A DNA stretch of 64,000 bases from a bacterium (GTDB lineage Bacteria > Verrucomicrobiota > Verrucomicrobiia > Limisphaerales > UBA11358), in contig JAKAFL010000004.1 of NCBI GenBank assembly GCA_021817945.1, positions 1 through 64,000 of the forward strand. Reading direction: 5' to 3'. The notes under the pieces are model-generated. The model was not told the origin of the DNA. It was given only the letters and a program-made list of their open reading frames with translations, and did not search any database. Of this stretch, positions 45,281 through 55,474 are shown piece after piece (the stretch's first letter is position 1; the number at the start of each line of letters is the position of its first letter). The translations under genes were made by a program, and so were the position numbers.

Positions 45281-46345
45281 ATGGATCCTGTCATTACCCT
45301 CGTGGTCGTCAATTATAATGCCCGGCGCTGGCTGGAGCGTTTTTTTTCATCCATCAAGGAGCAGACAATATTTGAGATGTGTGAATTGGTATTGGTTGAC
45401 AACACATCCACAGATGGTTCGGCGGAAATTTGCCAGGAGGAATTAAAGAACTGGTCCAACGGACGCTTTCTGCCTTCCGGCGGCAATTTTGGGTATGGCG
45501 AGGGCTGCAACATCGGAGCCAAGGCAGCCCGAGGCAAATATCTTTTCTTTTTAAACCCTGATGTTTGGCTGGAGCCGGATTGTTTGGAGGAGCTATTTTC
45601 CCACGCGGAGCTTTCTGAAGCCAGATTTTTTTCCGCCACAGAACTAGCCTACGAAAACAATCAATTTGTACGGGGAAGCCAGGGTCAGGGCATGCCCGGG
45701 TTTGACCTTTTTGGTTGCCCGACCACATCCTCAGACCTGGAAAAAATCGAAAAAATGATTGTTCTTGGCAGCTTCCATTTTGTTCAAAAAGAGTTTTTTT
45801 TGAAAATCGGGGGATATGACCGCGAATTTTTTGTGTATGGCGAAGAGTTGGATCTTTCATGGCGGGTGCGCATTGCAGGAGAACCCATTGAATTAGTCCG
45901 CAAAGCAAGGATTCATCATGCGGCCTCTGGAAGTTCTGAACCAATCAGCCGCACAAGCGAATTCCGCCGTTTTTATGCAAATCGCAACCAATTGCTGACT
46001 TTTTTAAAGAATTCCAATGGTCCGCTGGTCCTTCTGGCGTTCAATTTTATTTTCCTCATGGGTCTTGAAGCGGTTGCGGGGGCAATATTAGCAAGGAATT
46101 TCACTTTTATTAGGATGTCATTTTTTAATCCCTTGGCGGACTGCTGGCAGTTGAGGTACTATATTCGCGAACAACGCCATTTTATTGCGGGATTTCGCCG
46201 CCATGGCGATTGGTGGCTTGCCCGCCAATATTTCCGATTCGAAATAGGGCATTGGAACGACATCAAACGATTTTTGCAATGGAAAATTGCCATTGATAAA
46301 TCAACCTTGCCTGCCAATCCAATTCAACCCGGTCCCAAAGCTTGA
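45281..46345 (+). CDS. Family 2 glycosyltransferase (rhamnosyltransferase-like)
   Basis: A 354-residue inverting GT-A glycosyltransferase, probably for a surface polysaccharide. The GT2 signature is clear: LVVVNYNARRWLERFFSSI, LVDNTSTDGS, SGGNFGYGEGCNIG, LFFLNPDVWLEPD (DxD equivalent) and YGEELDLSWRVR (catalytic base region). A hydrophobic segment at about 260-285 suggests membrane association. It starts a cluster of three GT2 genes and a large membrane protein on alternating strands. Confidence 0.9.
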   Translation: MDPVITLVVVNYNARRWLERFFSSIKEQTIFEMCELVLVDNTSTDGSAEICQEELKNWSNGRFLPSGGNFGYGEGCNIGAKAARGKYLFFLNPDVWLEPDCLEELFSHAELSEARFFSATELAYENNQFVRGSQGQGMPGFDLFGCPTTSSDLEKIEKMIVLGSFHFVQKEFFLKIGGYDREFFVYGEELDLSWRVRIAGEPIELVRKARIHHAASGSSEPISRTSEFRRFYANRNQLLTFLKNSNGPLVLLAFNFIFLMGLEAVAGAILARNFTFIRMSFFNPLADCWQLRYYIREQRHFIAGFRRHGDWWLARQYFRFEIGHWNDIKRFLQWKIAIDKSTLPANPIQPGPKA

Positions 46346-46450
46346 TTTGGACTTCATGAATCCTTCCCATTCCTCAACCTAAAATCCTGCCCTTTGGAGA
46401 ATAGGCCCACCGCAAACCTTGCAGACCCGCCGGCCCGGGGCCAAAAGACC

Positions 46451-47347
46451 TCATGAGGAACCTGATTGAGGCGGATACAAGGGATGGCGTCCCGACCAAC
46501 CACGCAGGGCATCTTTAAATCCCTCCCGGATTGCGGCCAGTTTTTGCCTGCGCTGAGGCTCCAGGCATAATTGCGCGGACCCGTAAAAAAACCAGAAAAC
46601 ATCCGCCGCAATCCAAAGCAGCGACACCCGCCAATACCGGCGATACAATAAAAACCGGTTGCGGGTCATGTAATAATAACGCCAGGGAGTGTGATCACGG
46701 AAAGCAACCGTCACCCCGCTCACCGTGCGTGTGCGCGGAGATCCCAACTCGTGATTCAAAGACACCTCCATGGCCTTCAGTATCCGGCAGCCGTGCTGTT
46801 TGAGCTTGAGGCAGAATTCAATGTCCACGAAATCTATGAAGAGGTCCTCATCATGAAACCCCGCCTTGGCAAAAACATCACGCCTTATCAGGCACCCGGA
46901 TGTGTTTGCCGTCAGGACAAAACTCCAGACCGGCGTGAAATATTGAAGAATGCGTGTCACGCGCGCCGACCAACCCATGGGCACCACCATGCCCACCAAG
47001 GACGAACGCGGACAAAGTTTGTAAACTTTTAAAAGGCGCTGGAAATAATGATCCGTCACCGAGCTGTCTTGGTCAAAAGTAGCTATCCAGGCCGCCTCAG
47101 TTTGTAACGCGGCCCGGATGCCCCGATTCAAAGCGCTCGCAATTCCCAGATTGCCAGGATTGCGAAGCAGCCGGATTCCAGGCATGGCTTCGATTTCCTC
47201 CAACACTTTCCGGGATTGGTCGCCAGACCCATTGTCCACCACGAAGATGTCCCGGACCTGCTCGCTCAAGCGACACAGGTTTTGAACCACCTCCTCCTTG
47301 GGTTGGTAGGTGACCACCACTGCGGCAATGGTTTCATTGGAGGCCAT
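46451..47347 (-). CDS. Family 2 glycosyltransferase
   Basis: A 298-residue GT2 enzyme from ATG 47347. Motifs: AAVVVTYQPKEE, FVVDNGSGDQS, NPGNLGIASALNRGI, TFDQDSSV (metal-binding DxD), GCLIRRDVFAKAGFHDEDLFIDFVDIEFCLKL, and a His-containing acceptor region. It resembles dTDP-rhamnose transferases of O-antigen and capsule clusters, though donor and acceptor cannot be fixed from sequence. Confidence 0.9.
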   Translation of the reverse strand: MASNETIAAVVVTYQPKEEVVQNLCRLSEQVRDIFVVDNGSGDQSRKVLEEIEAMPGIRLLRNPGNLGIASALNRGIRAALQTEAAWIATFDQDSSVTDHYFQRLLKVYKLCPRSSLVGMVVPMGWSARVTRILQYFTPVWSFVLTANTSGCLIRRDVFAKAGFHDEDLFIDFVDIEFCLKLKQHGCRILKAMEVSLNHELGSPRTRTVSGVTVAFRDHTPWRYYYMTRNRFLLYRRYWRVSLLWIAADVFWFFYGSAQLCLEPQRRQKLAAIREGFKDALRGWSGRHPLYPPQSGSS

Positions 47348-47584
47348 TTTCAATCACTTGCAAAAGCCTGTCCCTGCCGGGCTTTTACTCTTGGATTCAT
47401 TCAAATCATTTTCACATGTGCCAAAAAGGAAACTGCGCTCATTGAGTTTCTGCTCATTTTAATCGCGTTTTCAATTTTCCCTGCCTTCGTTGGCAGCCCC
47501 ATCAATTCAAAAATGACCATTTGTTAAACTTGAGAAACTATTCATTTCCAGTTAGAGTCAGCGGCAATTAAATGACCAGGCATT

Positions 47585-50341
47585 ATGACCAACGCAGGTA
47601 AAAGCTTCAAATCTAATTGGACGATCAGGCGCTTTCTTTTGTGTGCGGGGTTATTGGCCTTGTTTCTGGCGTTGTTGTTTCGCCAGAATTTCCAGTCCGG
47701 CATGGTGGCCTTTTCCAATGATGCACCGTTTGGCCAGACCGTTTGCCAACAGGCTTTGATGCCGCAAATTTTGCTGGGCCAATGGTTGGACCTCAATTCA
47801 ATGGGAAACGGCGCAGGATCAGCCACCCCTAACATCAGCAATCTCATCAAATTGTTCTGGGAATGGCCATTGCCATCCACCCTCGGGGCACTGGGATTTG
47901 CCAATACCTACACCCCGATCGCCATCTTCATCCTTGGGTTGGGCGCCCTGTTTTTTTTCCGCCAATTAAACTTCTCACCCATGGCTTCATTTCTGGGATC
48001 CCTGGCAGTGATGTTTAATTCAACCTTTTTTGGAGGAGCCTGCTGGGGGGTGGCAAGCCTGGAAATCGCCATGGGATTCAATTTTTTTGCCATGGCGCTG
48101 GTCATGGCCAATACGCCCGAAACCCCGCTTTACATCTCCCTCATGCGGTTGGCGCTGGCCGGCCTTTGCGTGGGGATGAATGTCATGGAATCCTCGGATA
48201 TCGGGGCATTGGCCAGCGTTTTAATGGCCTTGTTTGCTTTTTACCATTCCCTAGCCAACGGCACAGGCCCGGGACTGCAACGCGCTGTTCACGGGGTTTG
48301 GAAGGTTGGATTGGTGGCTCTATTCGCCATTTTCATCGCTTTTCAAAGCGTGGTGACCCTGCTGGGAGTGGCCGTCATTGGCGTGGCGGGCACATCCCAG
48401 GACAATGCCACAAAAGCGGCGCATTGGGATTTTGCCACCCAATGGAGCCTGCCCAAGGTGGAAACCCTTGGTTTGGTTGTGCCGGGGCTTTTCGGCTATA
48501 AAATGGATACGCCCAACGAAATGCCAGGGGAACTCCAACCTTTTTACGAGGGTGGGCTTTACTGGGGAGGCATGGGGCGGGCGCCAGTAAATGACCGCTT
48601 TTTGGAATCGGGCGCTTCAGGCCCCCTCCCTGAACCCGACTGGATGAGGCAGACGGGCAGTGCCAATTACTGCGGCATCGTCGTTGTGGTGGTGGGCATT
48701 TGGACAGTCCTGCAAGCCCTGCGCCGCAAAGAGTCGGTCTTTCAAGAATCAGAACTCCGTTGGATTTATTTTTGGACCATCGTCCTGGTCTGTTCCCTTC
48801 TTCTGGCTTGGGGCCGATTTGCCCCTTTCTATGCTTTGTTGTACAAACTCCCCTATTTTTCCACCATTCGAAACCCCACCAAATTCGTCATATTTTTGGG
48901 CTTGGCATGGGCCATTCTTTTCACCTATGGGATGAATGTCCTTTGCAAAAATCATTTCAACAGCCGGATGAAAACCGCGCCTCTTTCATCCATCAAAGGC
49001 TGGTGGGAAAACTGTCCGGCATTTGACCGGAGATGGGTGGCGGGCAGCGGCATTATTCTAGTTCTCACCGTGATTGCGTGGTGGATTTATGGTTCGGAAA
49101 AACAGGCATTGGTGGCCTACCTGCAAAAAGTTGGATTTCCAGATGAATCCATGGCCGGCCAAATAGCCTCATTCAGCATTGCCTCCGCAGGCTGGTTCGT
49201 CATTTTGCTGGGAATAACACTGTCCCTGGTCACCTTCACCCTTACGGGCATCTTCAATGGCCGCAGGGCCAGGTGGGGCTTGGGACTTTTACTCGCCCTG
49301 ATGCTGTTTGATTTCGTGCGCGCAGACCTCCCCTACATCATTCATTGGGACTATTTCAAAAAATACGAGGTGGGAACGCTGAATCCAGTGGAGAGTTTTC
49401 TGGCGCAAAAGCCCTATGAAAACCGCGTGGCAGTGCTGCCCTTTGACGCGCAGACGCAGTTGAAGGATTACGACAACAATTTTGGCGGGCTGGGCATGTA
49501 CCGGATTGAATGGGCACAACATCACTTTCCCTATTACAACATCCAGTCCCTTGATATCATCCAAATGCCTCGCATGCCGGAGGATTTAAAAACCTACCTG
49601 GAAAATTTCATTCCACAATCCATGACCCAAATGAGTCTTTACGGGCGGTTTTGGCAATTGACCAACACCCGGTACCTGCTTGGCGCAGCCGGATTTTTGG
49701 ACGTTCTCAACAGCCGTCTGGACCCGGGTAAAAACCGTTTTCGCATTATTCAGCGTTTTGACTTGGACACTAAAAAGGGCGTGATTCGGCCTCAGGGCCT
49801 GGAGGATTTGACCGCCTACACAAACTCTGACGGGGATTTGGCCCTGTTTGAATTCACCGGAGCACTGCCCCGGGCCAGCCTGTACGGGGCATGGCAGGTC
49901 AATACCAATGACTCGACCGTCCTCAAAACCCTGGCAGACCCGGCTTTCCATCCCACCCAATCGCTTTTGTTGGACACGCCTCCCACCAACTTCCCCGCCA
50001 TGGCCGCCAACACCAATGCCGGCACCGTCACCTACCAGGCCTACGACCCCAACCACATCACCCTCTCAGCCAACGTCACCCAACCTTCCATCCTGCTTCT
50101 CAATGATCGCTACGACCCTCATTGGAGCGTAACAGTGGATGACCATTCCGTCCAACTCCTGCGTTGTAATTACATCATGCGCGGCATATGCCTGGCACCA
50201 GGCATTCACTCGATAAAATTCCGGTTCCAGATGGATCTCAAGCCATTGATCCTGACATTGGCCGCCATTCTCCTCGGGGTTTTGCTGGCAATTTTGCTGG
50301 CCTTGGACTCGCGCCAACGGCTGGAAAAAACCAATCAATGA
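47585..50341 (+). CDS. Large YfhO-like multi-pass membrane protein
   Basis: A 918-residue protein with about a dozen membrane helices in the first 600 residues and a C-terminal beta-rich domain after about residue 620, finishing with one more helix (875-900). The layout and the segments FSNDAPFG ... and YFSTIRNPTKFVIFLGLAWAILF resemble YfhO/GT-C-type membrane proteins linked to glycosylation of teichoic or lipid carriers. The helix near LLNDRYDPHWSVTVDD is the usual YfhO C-terminal signature. It lies between glycosyltransferase genes, which supports a role in transfer of lipid-linked sugar. Confidence 0.75.
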   Translation: MTNAGKSFKSNWTIRRFLLCAGLLALFLALLFRQNFQSGMVAFSNDAPFGQTVCQQALMPQILLGQWLDLNSMGNGAGSATPNISNLIKLFWEWPLPSTLGALGFANTYTPIAIFILGLGALFFFRQLNFSPMASFLGSLAVMFNSTFFGGACWGVASLEIAMGFNFFAMALVMANTPETPLYISLMRLALAGLCVGMNVMESSDIGALASVLMALFAFYHSLANGTGPGLQRAVHGVWKVGLVALFAIFIAFQSVVTLLGVAVIGVAGTSQDNATKAAHWDFATQWSLPKVETLGLVVPGLFGYKMDTPNEMPGELQPFYEGGLYWGGMGRAPVNDRFLESGASGPLPEPDWMRQTGSANYCGIVVVVVGIWTVLQALRRKESVFQESELRWIYFWTIVLVCSLLLAWGRFAPFYALLYKLPYFSTIRNPTKFVIFLGLAWAILFTYGMNVLCKNHFNSRMKTAPLSSIKGWWENCPAFDRRWVAGSGIILVLTVIAWWIYGSEKQALVAYLQKVGFPDESMAGQIASFSIASAGWFVILLGITLSLVTFTLTGIFNGRRARWGLGLLLALMLFDFVRADLPYIIHWDYFKKYEVGTLNPVESFLAQKPYENRVAVLPFDAQTQLKDYDNNFGGLGMYRIEWAQHHFPYYNIQSLDIIQMPRMPEDLKTYLENFIPQSMTQMSLYGRFWQLTNTRYLLGAAGFLDVLNSRLDPGKNRFRIIQRFDLDTKKGVIRPQGLEDLTAYTNSDGDLALFEFTGALPRASLYGAWQVNTNDSTVLKTLADPAFHPTQSLLLDTPPTNFPAMAANTNAGTVTYQAYDPNHITLSANVTQPSILLLNDRYDPHWSVTVDDHSVQLLRCNYIMRGICLAPGIHSIKFRFQMDLKPLILTLAAILLGVLLAILLALDSRQRLEKTNQ

Positions 50342-50396
50342 GGGCAAACGACAACAACCTGAAAAACCGTTCAGGAGGGTTGTAGGGCCTTTTGGA

Positions 50397-51416
50397 TCAG
50401 CCGTAAATATTTTTGGAGTGCCGTTTTCTGCCCAAAATAGCGAACAAGCAAATATCACGCGCCTCCACCAATAGCAGACCACAAAGCCATAACGGCAGGC
50501 CGACAAGGCCCCTGGCTGCCCGGACAATCTCCCGCGAATACTCCATGTTACCATTCTGGCGCACCCGCTTGGCTTTGATGCCAGAACGCACGGCCATCAA
50601 TCCCTTCAACTTCATGCTACGCAACCAACCCCCTCCCCGCTCGCGAAGGGCTTCATTCACCTGCATGGTGCGCCACTCATCGAAAATGAGTGATTGAATG
50701 GTGGGCGCGCGCACCAGCGTTTCATTGTTGCCATGCCACCGATAACATGCCAGGGCCCGACGCACATGAATCCGGCTGCAGCATTCCGCTCCGAAGGCGG
50801 CCCAAAACACCATGTCCCCAAGAATCGGGTAATCCAGCGGAAACCGACACGGTACGGGCTTATAATTCGTCCGCAGCAAGGTGGAACAAAATGCCTGATT
50901 GCCTATTTCAGCCTTCCGCCTCAAAAATTCATCCCGCCCAAGATGCTCCACCCGGCCGTCCGGCTTTCCAGAAAAGTTTAAATGCTGATCATGCTCATCC
51001 ATCCGTTCATCCAAACACCACCCAATCGCCCGCCCTGTCCCATCCCCTGCCTCAAGGCTTTTTTCCACTCCTTCCCTAAGCAGACCTGTCATCACCTCAT
51101 AAAATTGAGGCTTGATGATGTCATCGGCATGCAGAATGTGAAGGAATTCAGTCTCGGGAGCCAGGTCAAGACACCGGTTGAAATTTTGAAAAAGCCCGAA
51201 ATCCGATGGGTTTTTGACAAATTCACAAGCCAAACCAGTGAAAGAACGGACCACTTGCTCGGTTTCATCACGCGATCCATCATCCAGCACAATCACCCGG
51301 TCAGGTGACAGGGTTTGTGCCGCAAGCGATTCAAGCGTCTTACGCAAAAATCGGGCGCTGTTGCATGTGGGTATGGTGGTGATCAGTTTTGCCTTCAACC
51401 GCCTCAAGCGTAGCAA
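50397..51416 (-). CDS. Family 2 glycosyltransferase
   Basis: A 339-residue GT2 protein: LITTIPTCNSARFLRKTLESLAAQT, VIVLDDGSRDETEQVV, LFQNFNRCLDLA and LHILHADDII (ADD metal site). An amphipathic C-terminal segment (GLPLWLCGLLLVEARDICLF) may touch the membrane. The start is the first in-frame codon, M-L-R-L-R-R; a start at a later codon is not excluded. It faces the YfhO-like gene. Confidence 0.85.
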   Translation of the reverse strand: MLRLRRLKAKLITTIPTCNSARFLRKTLESLAAQTLSPDRVIVLDDGSRDETEQVVRSFTGLACEFVKNPSDFGLFQNFNRCLDLAPETEFLHILHADDIIKPQFYEVMTGLLREGVEKSLEAGDGTGRAIGWCLDERMDEHDQHLNFSGKPDGRVEHLGRDEFLRRKAEIGNQAFCSTLLRTNYKPVPCRFPLDYPILGDMVFWAAFGAECCSRIHVRRALACYRWHGNNETLVRAPTIQSLIFDEWRTMQVNEALRERGGGWLRSMKLKGLMAVRSGIKAKRVRQNGNMEYSREIVRAARGLVGLPLWLCGLLLVEARDICLFAILGRKRHSKNIYG

Positions 51417-51742
51417 ACAGAAAGGTTCAAATCAACTGGCCAAACAACCCAAACTCCCATCCACGAAGGGTAGCAAAAAAAGAATCGTCAGCGAAGGTAA
51501 AGACATCACGTCCAAGTTTTCTTAAACCTCAAATGCAGTCCTGCGGTGCTTATTGTTCACCGGCCTGCCTAGCGAAGCGCTCAATAATTCCTTTGCCAGT
51601 TATGAACCGGAAATTCGCAGGTGCATTCGGGTGGAAAGATTCATGATGCAAACGCACCCCTTGGTCACCGCCCATTTTTAGGGGGATTTCCGCATAAAGG
51701 CAATCCCGCTCATTGCCCATGAGATGGTCAGCCCAAGCAATT
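51417..51742. other. Intergenic region, no recognised gene
   Basis: About 326 bp between two minus-strand genes. A minus-strand frame (51550-51807) overlaps the end of the LamG gene and reads YAEIPLKMGGDQGVRLHHESFHPNAP; I find no family match or ribosome binding site and do not call it. Confidence 0.3.
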
Positions 51743-53677
51743 CTATTGCGCCGGTAAAACCCTATAATATTTTTGAGCATTGGAGTGAACATCCACACTG
51801 GTGTCATCCCAAAACTCCATGGGCTGGGTCAGGGTCAAATTGGTCTCAACAACCCAAGAATTGGTGTCACCCAAATTCATTGTGCTTTCAATAATATAAG
51901 TGTAACCCACTGTTCCTTGAATCACGACGTTGGCGCAAAGCTGAAGAGCGGTATTTGCCGGGTTTACCACAACCTGCTCGGGCGTGTTGGTCACGCTTCC
52001 AAGACTGCTGCTCACGACAACGCTGTATAAACCAGCATTGGTGAATTGGATGGCTGGCAGAGCCAGTGTCGAACCCGTCGCCCCATCAATTGCATTTCCA
52101 TTTAAATACCATTGGTAACCAAGGTTCCCGCTGCCCCATGCGCCAACACTCAGGATATTTGTTTGTCCCCAATAGGTGATGGCACCGGAGAAAGGTGTCT
52201 CCAAGTAAGGATACATGTATAAATTGGCGTTGGAACTCGTGACTGATCCATAATCATTGGTTACGATCACAGCATAAGCCCCCAAATTGGCCGGGGTAAT
52301 ATTAGTGATGCTTAAGGTGTCAGAAGTTGCATTTGGAATGTTTGTGCCATTGAATGTCCACTGGAATGAAATCGGGGTTGTGCCAGAGGCCGAGACAGAA
52401 AAGAGGGCAGAGCCGTAAGCCTCAACCTCTGCGTCCTGAGGCTGGTTCGTAATGGATGGTGGAAAAAGAATATCCAATTTCGCAAGGCTGCTTGAAATAC
52501 CGCCTTGGCTGGAAGAAACAACCACGTAGTAATCGCCCACGTCACCTGCGTTGACGTTGCTGAGAGTGAGAGTTGTATTTGTTGCGCCACTAATAAAACC
52601 ATTCGCCGGTCCAAAAACAACCTCTGGCGCGCTGGTATAATTGGCTCCAGCGTTCGTAACCGTGATGCCGGTCACAACACCATTGCTCACCGTGGCAAAA
52701 CCTGCCGCACCCGAACCGCCACCTCCCAAAAAACTCACACTCGGTGCAACGCCATAACCAGCGCCGCCGTTCGTCACAACGGCGCCATAGACAAACCCAG
52801 AAATGGCTTGAGCATAAGCTCCAGCGAAACTTGAATAATTTGGGGCGCTGGAATACCACTGATAGGAAATTGGCAATGAACTGGAAGCTAAAACACTCAG
52901 AGTGGCGCTTTGGCCTTCCAGAACACTAGTGTTGGTTGGATTTTGAGGTATTTGAATGGGTATGGATTGGTACTGATATATTTCTGCAACTTCTTTTGAT
53001 GACAAGGCGCGGTCATAAATCCGGACATCACTCAGGGAACCTTGAAAAAAGTCGTCCCATGAAGCTTGGTACATCAAGTACATGTGGTCTGTTGACTGCA
53101 AAAAAATTGGTGCGGTGGAGGTGTTTTCCAAGTTGCCATTAACGTAAATTTGATAAACGTTATTTGAAAACACTCCGCATATGAAAACCCAGGTGTTGGG
53201 CTGAATTTGAGTCACACCGCTGCAGGGTCCATAAAAATCCGTGGCATCTGCAGTTAGAGTGGCCACTCCATTCGTGGCGCTATAAATCTGGATTCCCAAC
53301 TCAGCCCAAGAACTTCCGTCTTGTTGACGTTGCGATATGATAGGATCCACTTGGGGCCCGACCGTCGTGGCATAAAGCTGGTTGTACTTGACCCAAACCG
53401 ATTCACTAAATTGCGAAGGTGAAGATCCGACTGGCTGGCCAATATCAATATATCCATTCGTCCCGTTAAAACTGTAGGCTGAATTCGCATTGCCAAATCT
53501 GTTAGTTGTCAATGTCACTCCACCATAAATCGTCCCATTATTTCCATTTCCACTGGAGTCATTCGCATTTCCTTGAAGCGGATAATAGGCCACCAGTCCA
53601 TTTGTAAGAAATGATTGAGCTTGAATACTCCAAGAGAAAAGCGTCAACAATGCGAGGATTCCAAGTATAGGTTTCAT
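51743..53677 (-). CDS. Secreted LamG plus Ig-like repeat protein
   Basis: A 644-residue surface or secreted protein with a signal peptide (ILALLTLFSWSIQAQS). Residues about 25-230 are a LamG/concanavalin-type domain (GLVAYYPLQGNANDSSGNGNNGTIYGGVTLTTNRFGN is the classic opening, and SLSDVRIYDRALSSKEVAEIY its end). After that come three Ig-like repeats with [IV]-x-x-Q-P and G-x-Y-x-V-x-V-[ST]-N/S signatures, separated by a glycine-rich insert (YGVAPSVSF). The tail (YTYIIESTMNLGDTNSWVVETNLTLTQPMEFWDD) is the verrucomicrobial C-terminal 'stumpy' domain. Likely carbohydrate-binding or adhesive. Confidence 0.88.
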   Translation of the reverse strand: MKPILGILALLTLFSWSIQAQSFLTNGLVAYYPLQGNANDSSGNGNNGTIYGGVTLTTNRFGNANSAYSFNGTNGYIDIGQPVGSSPSQFSESVWVKYNQLYATTVGPQVDPIISQRQQDGSSWAELGIQIYSATNGVATLTADATDFYGPCSGVTQIQPNTWVFICGVFSNNVYQIYVNGNLENTSTAPIFLQSTDHMYLMYQASWDDFFQGSLSDVRIYDRALSSKEVAEIYQYQSIPIQIPQNPTNTSVLEGQSATLSVLASSSLPISYQWYSSAPNYSSFAGAYAQAISGFVYGAVVTNGGAGYGVAPSVSFLGGGGSGAAGFATVSNGVVTGITVTNAGANYTSAPEVVFGPANGFISGATNTTLTLSNVNAGDVGDYYVVVSSSQGGISSSLAKLDILFPPSITNQPQDAEVEAYGSALFSVSASGTTPISFQWTFNGTNIPNATSDTLSITNITPANLGAYAVIVTNDYGSVTSSNANLYMYPYLETPFSGAITYWGQTNILSVGAWGSGNLGYQWYLNGNAIDGATGSTLALPAIQFTNAGLYSVVVSSSLGSVTNTPEQVVVNPANTALQLCANVVIQGTVGYTYIIESTMNLGDTNSWVVETNLTLTQPMEFWDDTSVDVHSNAQKYYRVLPAQ

Positions 53678-54123
53678 AATGCAAATATATTCTTCATTGG
53701 TAGAGTTGGAGGTTTTTTGATGACACCTGAGAGGGCTAAGCTAAATTTTAATAAATCACTCTTTGGTTTAAACTTCGATTTACATAGGATTTATTTTCAC
53801 AAATTCAAAAATTGTTCTCATGGTCAAAAAGCCCCCTAGCAGAGACTTGCTAGCGTTGAATATAATCCGTTATGATCGTAATGATACACTGGCCGGTCTT
53901 TTTAGCAAGACTTTTTTCGTATTTTAAAGGCGCCGAGTTGACCCCGACTTGACTCAAATTAAAAGACACCAGGAAATTGGTTGATTGCCCATGAAATTCC
54001 TGCTTTCCACCCGACTATTTTCAAAACAAACTTGAAGAAATATAAGCAAATGCCATCCGGGCCATGCTCCAAAAAGTGCAAATGTCGAGTCTCCTTATTG
54101 AATCTTTTTGCCGCTGACCAATC
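53678..54123. other. AT-rich intergenic region
   Basis: About 446 bp, distinctly richer in A and T than the neighbours, upstream of the LamG gene on one side and a gene remnant on the other. An inverted repeat CTAGCAGAGACTTGCTAG lies near 53835-53853. No gene seen. Confidence 0.35.
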
Positions 54124-54390
54124 ATGACTTCAAATTCTTTCGACTTGGCCTTTGTGGGAGGGGGCATACTGGGGCTGGGCACCGCCTTTCGGTCGCTGGA
54201 AAGTATCCGTCCCGGGAACCCCGTCTGGTCTGGAAGCCGTGGAGCGTGGCATTCTTGTGGGATGAATACACCACACATCCGAAAGCGATTAAGCCGTGAA
54301 AGGATTCCTGCCGCCTACCGGCAAACTTCGTTAACCCAACCCGAGTTTGCCCGCCAATACGATATTGGCACATCCACTCCGCTAACTTGA
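54124..54390 (+). pseudogene. N-terminal remnant of an FAD-dependent oxidoreductase (LhgO-like)
   Basis: The first 26 codons read LAFVGGGILGLGTAFRSLES, the dinucleotide-binding start of L-2-hydroxyglutarate oxidase and relatives (GGGIxGL). From about 54205 on, the reading frame loses all resemblance and ends at 54390, far short of the about 400 residues needed. Downstream sequence to 54565 looks like dispersed repeat DNA. The gene was probably cut by a deletion or an insertion of repeat sequence. Confidence 0.55.
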
Positions 54391-54565
54391 TTGCGCCGAT
54401 CTTCATCCAAGCCTCCATCCCGTGCTGGCGGCTTTTTGCCTGTTCCCAAATTGCTGGTGCCCGCTTCAACGAAGCGAGTCTGGAATGGGTCGGAGCCTGA
54501 TGCACGCAAAGGCGGCAAGCAGTCCACCCAGAAACACCTGCGGGGCGCCGGAATCGCCAGTGGGG

Positions 54566-55441
54566 TCAGGGTTGGATTCCCAAAGCCCACTCGATGCCAC
54601 CCAGAACATGATTCTGAAAGGCTTTCGAAACGGCGGGGTCATTTTTGCGGTCTTTCAATCCCGGATCGTCATTCCACATGTCCTGCCTGTGGCCCAAGGA
54701 AGTGTAGAAAACACGGCCTGCCCCATAGGATTTGCACCAGGAAACGGGAAAACGCCCCGGAGCACCGGTTTCGGGATGCCGATCAAGGACTAGCAACTCG
54801 TGAACCTTGGAGGGGTCGTAGTTTTTAAACTGGTAGATTTCTTCCTGATCAATTTTCCAGGCATTGGGCAGGCCCGATGTGGCGGGGTTTGAAGGGTCCT
54901 GGTTCAGACAGACCACGGAGACCTGGCGACCATGCCGTTTGAATTCACCGCCGAGCATTTGAATGTAATCAGGCCAGCCATGGAAGGTGTCACTGGCGGC
55001 ATGAATGCCTATGAAACCATGCCCCTGGCGAATCCAGTCCAGAAAACCGGCCCTGTCGGGAATGGGCAAGTCACCGGTGGTGCTGACAAATGCCACTCCA
55101 TCATAATGAGCCAGGGAGGCTGGCGATAATTTCTCCAAAGCCAGGCGCAACTCCGCCTCCCATCGCGCCTCCATCTGGGTGTATTCAAGCTTTTCAGCGT
55201 CGGAGGCATTCGCGCCGGGGTTTTTAGGCTCATCCGGGGGCTGGCGGACAAAATCCACGGTGAACAACCCGCTGCGGGTGGCGAGTTGCTGAATAATGTT
55301 CTCCGCAGTGGGTATGGAATCATGACGAAACCCGGTGGTGGTGGTGACCACGAGTAGTCGTTTGGGGGCGGCTTGTGCAACAGCCAGGCTGATCCACAAA
55401 AGCAGGATGGAAAACCAAAATCGGGAGATATACGTTTTCAT
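54566..55441 (-). CDS. ThuA-domain protein, exported
   Basis: A 291-residue secreted protein (signal peptide to about AVAQAA). The ThuA fold, related to class-I glutamine amidotransferases, is complete: KRLLVVTTTTGFRHDSIPTAENIIQ, YDGVAFVSTTGDLPI, GFIGIHAASDTFHGWPDYIQMLGGEFKRHG, DEIY-like QEEIYQFKNY and GRVFYTSLGHRQDMW near the end. ThuA was found in trehalose catabolism and is widely linked with DUF1080 and Gfo/Idh proteins in 3-keto-sugar pathways. Third gene of an operon, 33 bp after DUF1080. Confidence 0.9.
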   Translation of the reverse strand: MKTYISRFWFSILLLWISLAVAQAAPKRLLVVTTTTGFRHDSIPTAENIIQQLATRSGLFTVDFVRQPPDEPKNPGANASDAEKLEYTQMEARWEAELRLALEKLSPASLAHYDGVAFVSTTGDLPIPDRAGFLDWIRQGHGFIGIHAASDTFHGWPDYIQMLGGEFKRHGRQVSVVCLNQDPSNPATSGLPNAWKIDQEEIYQFKNYDPSKVHELLVLDRHPETGAPGRFPVSWCKSYGAGRVFYTSLGHRQDMWNDDPGLKDRKNDPAVSKAFQNHVLGGIEWALGIQP

Positions 55442-55474
55442 GAAAGACCGGGTTTGGGAAGTGCCGTTAAAAGA

